Origin: Desulfovibrio aminophilus
Lineage (GTDB): Bacteria; Desulfobacterota; Desulfovibrionia; Desulfovibrionales; Desulfovibrionaceae
Assembly: GCF_023660105.1 (NCBI RefSeq)
Contig: NZ_JAMHGA010000037.1
Coordinates: forward strand, 1 to 64,000
Length of the DNA stretch: 64,000 nucleotides
Direction: 5' to 3'
A program made the position numbers and the translations under genes. Shown piece by piece: positions 61,367 to 64,000 of the stretch (positions are counted from its first letter, which is position 1; each line of letters begins with the position of its first letter). The notes below the pieces were generated by a model. It was not told the origin of the DNA. It did not search any database and worked only from the letters and a program-made list of their open reading frames with translations.

Positions 61367-61642
61367 CTAATTCACGGCCTTCTTCAGCTTTTTGCCCACG
61401 GTGAACTTCACGACCTTGCGGGCGGCGATCTTGATGGGCTTGCCGGTCTGCGGGTTGCGGCCGGTGCGCGCGGCCTGCTTCTTCACGGCGAACGTGCCGA
61501 AGCCGGCCAGCTTGATCTTGTCGCCCTTGGACAGGGCCTTGAACATGATGCCGATGATGCCGTTCAGGGCCCGCTCGGCGGCGGCCTTCGAGCTGAGGCC
61601 AGCCTTGGTTTTCAGCTTCGCGACCAGATCAGCCTTCGTCAT
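61367..61642 (-). CDS. hup: DNA-binding protein HU
   Basis: 91 residues: MTKADLVAKLKTKAGLSSKA at the N-terminus, GFGTFAVKKQAARTGRNPQTG forming the beta arm, and PIKIAARKVVKFTVGKKL. This is a standard HU, a bent-DNA-binding nucleoid protein. AAGGAGAAGGAAAC precedes the ATG at 61642. Its leader carries two overlapping alternative hairpins (61668-61701). Confidence 0.95.
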   Translation of the reverse strand: MTKADLVAKLKTKAGLSSKAAAERALNGIIGIMFKALSKGDKIKLAGFGTFAVKKQAARTGRNPQTGKPIKIAARKVVKFTVGKKLKKAVN

Positions 61643-61999
61643 GTTTCCTTCTCCTTTCCTAGAAGTCCCGTTCTCCCACCGGAGAACGGCCCCGGGCCGT
61701 TCCCCGTCTCGTCCGCGCTCCTGCCTTCCCATGCCGGGAAGCGCGGCGTCCTCTATGCGCCCGACCGGGGTTTCCGATCGAGCTCCGGTCCGGTTTCCGC
61801 CGGGCTGCGCCCGCGCGATTCCCGATCCATGCGACCCTGCCGGGCGCCCGGCCGGAAATCCTCTTGCTACAAGAGGTCCGAGCGGCCGGAGCCCGTTTGC
61901 CTTAGAACTACGGTGAAAACGGGAGTGTTGTCGATGGGGAGAGTTCCCAATTCACCTGGGGAAATCTCCCGGATCGCCGGCCCCGGAGGGCCGAAGGGA
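61643..61999. other. Intergenic leader region between HU and NarL-type gene
   Basis: About 350 bases without a gene. It holds the two alternative HU-leader hairpins and a 7-base dyad CCTCTTG-CTA-CAAGAGG (61860-61876) that could be an operator. A clear promoter for HU was not found. Confidence 0.5.
61668..61701 (-). promoter_or_regulatory. Mutually exclusive hairpins in the HU leader
   Basis: On the minus strand, AACGGCC-CGG-GGCCGTT (61701-61685) and CCGTTCTCC-GGTG-GGAGAACGG (61689-61668) are both perfect, and share the CCGTT bases. Only one can form. The second ends about 25 bases before the HU ATG, near its ribosome site. This could switch translation, but no T-run argues against termination. 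Confidence 0.45.
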
Positions 62000-62674
62000 T
62001 CAGCTGGACCAGGCGTCCAGGTCGATGAGACCGATGCGCGCCGCGTAGCGGATGAGCTCCACGGTGTTCTGGAGGCCCAGCTTGCGCATCAGGTTGGTGC
62101 GGTGGTTCTCCACGGTCTTGGGGCTGACGAAGAGGTGCTTGGCCACGTCCTTGGCCGAGAGCCCCTCGGCCAGCAGGCGCAGCACCTCCTGCTCGCGGGC
62201 CGTCAACGTCTGGTAGGGCTCCACGGCCGCCCGGGACTCGCCCTCGCGGGTCAGGAGCTTGGCCACCACCTCGCGCGAGAGGGCCCCGTCCAGAAAGACG
62301 TCGCCCCGGCACAGGGTCTCCAGGCCGAAGAGCAGACTCTCGGTGGCCGACTCCTTGATCATGTATCCCATGGCCCCGGCCTGGAAGGCCTCCACGATAT
62401 AGTCGGCCTTGGAATGCATGCTGATGACCAGGAAACGGGTCTGGCTCAGGTGCGGCCGCAGCTCGCGGATGACGCACAGGCCGCTCTTGTCGGGCATGGA
62501 GATGTCCACGAGCATGATGTCGGGGCGGAGCGCGCGGGCCAGATCCAGCCCCTCTCCGGCGCTGCCCGCCTCGCCGACCACCTCGAAGCGCGCGTCGCGG
62601 CCGATGATGGTCTTGAGCCCCTCGCGGAACAGGGGATGATCGTCAACAATGAGGATCCGCTTCCGTGTCTCCAT
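62000..62674 (-). CDS. NarL/FixJ-family response regulator
   Basis: 224 residues. Receiver with ILIVDDHPLFREGL, acceptor in IMLVDISMPDKSG and Lys in YMIKESAT. A LuxR-type HTH (~155-215) has TAREQEVLRLLAEGLSAKDV and HLFVSPKTVENHRTNL. It is a DNA-binding transcriptional regulator. Its start overlaps the upstream kinase gene by 32 bases, so the two form a pair. Confidence 0.93.
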   Translation of the reverse strand: METRKRILIVDDHPLFREGLKTIIGRDARFEVVGEAGSAGEGLDLARALRPDIMLVDISMPDKSGLCVIRELRPHLSQTRFLVISMHSKADYIVEAFQAGAMGYMIKESATESLLFGLETLCRGDVFLDGALSREVVAKLLTREGESRAAVEPYQTLTAREQEVLRLLAEGLSAKDVAKHLFVSPKTVENHRTNLMRKLGLQNTVELIRYAARIGLIDLDAWSS

Positions 62675-64000
62675 CTGCCCTCCTGGCGCATGGAATCTCC
62701 ACCACCAACCGCGAGCCCTTGCCCGGGCTGGACAATATCCGCAACCGCCCGCCCAGGATGTGGGCCCGCTCGGCCATGCCGCGCAGGCCCATGCGGCTCT
62801 CTCCCTCGGCCTCGGCCAGGACCGCGTCCGGGTCGAAGCCCACGCCGTCGTCCTCCACGCGCAGCAGGATGTGCGGATACGAGGACACCAGCCGCACCCG
62901 GGCGCTTCCGGCCCCCGAATGCCTGCCCACGTTGGTCAGTCCCTCCTGGACGATGCGGAAGAGGTTGACCTCGGCTCCGCTCTCCATTTCCACATTTTCC
63001 ATCCCGGCCGATGAGAAGTCAACCGCGACACCCGTTACGCCGCTGAAGTCTTCACAATATTGGGCCACGGCCCGCACCAGGCCGAGCTGGTCCAGGGACG
63101 GCGGCCGCAGGTCGTAGGCGATCTCGCGGACCGCGCCCACGGTGTCCTGCAGGGTCCGGCTGATCAGGGCGGCCCGCTCCCGGGCCTCGGGGCTGACCAG
63201 GCGCGGTCCGGCCAGCAGGGTCTCCAGGAGAATCTTGAGCGAGGTCAGGTTCTGGGCCACGTTGTCGTGCAGGTCGCGGGCGATGCGGCGGCGCTCGGAC
63301 TCCTGCACCTCCAGCAGCTGCCGCGTCAGGGTGCGGACCTGGGCGTTGGCCTCGCTCAGTTCGCTGGTCCGCTCGCCCACCCGCCGCTCCAGGTCTTCCT
63401 GGATGGACTCCAGGGCCATCTGGGCCAGCTTGATCTCCGTGATGTCCGAATGCGTGCCCACGATGCGCAGCGGGCGGCCGTCGCCGGTCCGCTCCACCAC
63501 GCTGCCGCGCGACAGCACCCAGCGCCAGCGCCCCCGGCTGTCGCGGATGCGGAACTCCACCCGGTAGGCCGGGGAGCGGCCTTCCAGATGGTCGCGCAAC
63601 GCCTCCAGGACCTGGGCCTTGTCCTCGGCGTGAATGAGGCTGCCCCAGAACACCTGGGAAGCGTCCACCTCGCCCGGCTCATAGCCCAGAAGGCGGTAGT
63701 AGCTGTCGCTGAAATAGGTCTCGCCGGTCTCCAGGTCGTGGTCGAACACGCCGTCGGAAGTGGCGTCCAGGACCATGCGCAGCCGCGCCTCGCTCTTGAG
63801 CAGGGCGTCACGCGCGCGCTGGTGCTCGGTGACGTCGTGGAACACCCCGACGTAGTGCGTGACGCGGCCGTCGGCGTCGCGCAGGGAGTCCACGGCGGTC
63901 CAGAGCGTGGCCGAGGAGCCGTCCCGGCGCTCGAAAAGGACCTCGCCCCGCCAATATCCCTCTTTCTCCAAGGTGGCGAAGACCACATCCCGCAGGAAGG
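62643..64000 (-). CDS. PAS-PAS sensor histidine kinase (NarX-type), partial
   Basis: The right window edge cuts the 5' end; at least 452 residues are seen and the frame stays open to 64000. Two PAS domains (one ending GVFHDVTEHQRARDAL, one with GVFDHDLETGETYFSD and an HSDITEIKLAQ C-cap), a coiled coil, HisKA_3 dimerisation (RRIARDLHDNVAQNLTSLK with the phospho-His) and HATPase (EDDGVGFDPDAV, MGLRGMAERAHILGG). No transmembrane segment is in the part seen. It is the likely partner of the NarL-type regulator downstream. Confidence 0.9.
   Translation of the reverse strand, partial: FLRDVVFATLEKEGYWRGEVLFERRDGSSATLWTAVDSLRDADGRVTHYVGVFHDVTEHQRARDALLKSEARLRMVLDATSDGVFDHDLETGETYFSDSYYRLLGYEPGEVDASQVFWGSLIHAEDKAQVLEALRDHLEGRSPAYRVEFRIRDSRGRWRWVLSRGSVVERTGDGRPLRIVGTHSDITEIKLAQMALESIQEDLERRVGERTSELSEANAQVRTLTRQLLEVQESERRRIARDLHDNVAQNLTSLKILLETLLAGPRLVSPEARERAALISRTLQDTVGAVREIAYDLRPPSLDQLGLVRAVAQYCEDFSGVTGVAVDFSSAGMENVEMESGAEVNLFRIVQEGLTNVGRHSGAGSARVRLVSSYPHILLRVEDDGVGFDPDAVLAEAEGESRMGLRGMAERAHILGGRLRILSSPGKGSRLVVEIPCARRADGDTEADPHC

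Noticed and set aside
1-64000. CRISPR arrays, insertion sequences and rRNA genes
   Set aside because: No regularly spaced repeats, transposase-like frames or rRNA sequence could be seen.

Overview
The window is a 64-kb piece of a G+C-rich chromosome, most likely from a sulfate-reducing bacterium of the Desulfovibrionales. The main reason is a complete tmcD-tmcC-tmcB-tmcA operon (Tmc transmembrane redox complex with its tetraheme cytochrome c3), which is characteristic of Desulfovibrio-type organisms. Dense two-component signalling, kinases with a heme-c-like motif and a cysteine-bearing PAS motif, a TRAP transporter operon and a chemotaxis operon with a ParA protein fit the same group. Genes are tightly packed, with many ATGA/GTGA overlaps. 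The only strong departure from the high-G+C background is an AT-rich block at about 21.9-23.4 kb.

Layout. 0.2-4.4 kb: AlkD-like repair protein, AraC/GyrI regulator and two alpha/beta hydrolases. 4.4-12.3 kb: a minus-strand signalling cluster with two paralogous REC-histidine kinases, two stand-alone receivers, a tandem universal stress protein and a membrane kinase with a heme-c-like motif. 12.7-16.4 kb: the tmc operon, read away from that kinase. 16.4-21.9 kb: Rrf2 regulator, asnS, a metallo-beta-lactamase-fold protein, ftsY, a methyltransferase and a CYTH protein. 21.9-23.4 kb: an AT-rich island with one orphan gene, a 9-bp direct repeat at both ends and a broken host gene at its right edge. 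23.4-25.4 kb: DUF2157 membrane protein and an RluA pseudouridine synthase. 25.5-36.3 kb: a plus-strand run of ornithine cyclodeaminase family, EamA transporter, addA, addB, PPC-domain protein, L-2-hydroxyglutarate oxidase-like and nitronate monooxygenase-like genes.

36.4-42.2 kb (minus strand): cyclophilin, XerC/D recombinase, receiver-GGDEF protein, HDOD protein, a small conserved protein, dprA and a CpoB-like lipoprotein. 42.3-43.3 kb: a membrane protein. 43.3-52.0 kb (minus strand): chemotaxis operon cheB-HEAT protein-cheR-parA-cheW-cheY-cheA. 52.3 kb: tRNA-Pro(CGG). 52.6-58.5 kb: a FadR-type regulator convergent with a dctP-dehydrogenase-dctQ-dctM-asparaginase operon. 58.7-61.0 kb: a modC-modA-modB type oxyanion transporter. 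61.0-64.0 kb: a small cysteine-containing protein, HU, and a NarL-type regulator with its PAS-PAS kinase, which runs off the right edge.

How the parts may work together: Tmc moves electrons between periplasmic cytochrome c3 and the cytoplasmic side of the membrane. The kinase read divergently from it has a periplasmic CxxCH motif and overlaps a REC-kinase, so redox sensing feeding a relay is plausible but inferred. The FadR-type gene probably controls the TRAP operon. The items most worth a second look are the AT-rich island and its orphan gene, the heme-motif kinase cluster beside tmc, the TRAP-dehydrogenase-asparaginase operon, and the overlapping alternative hairpins in the HU leader. All functional calls come from reading motifs; no database search was run.
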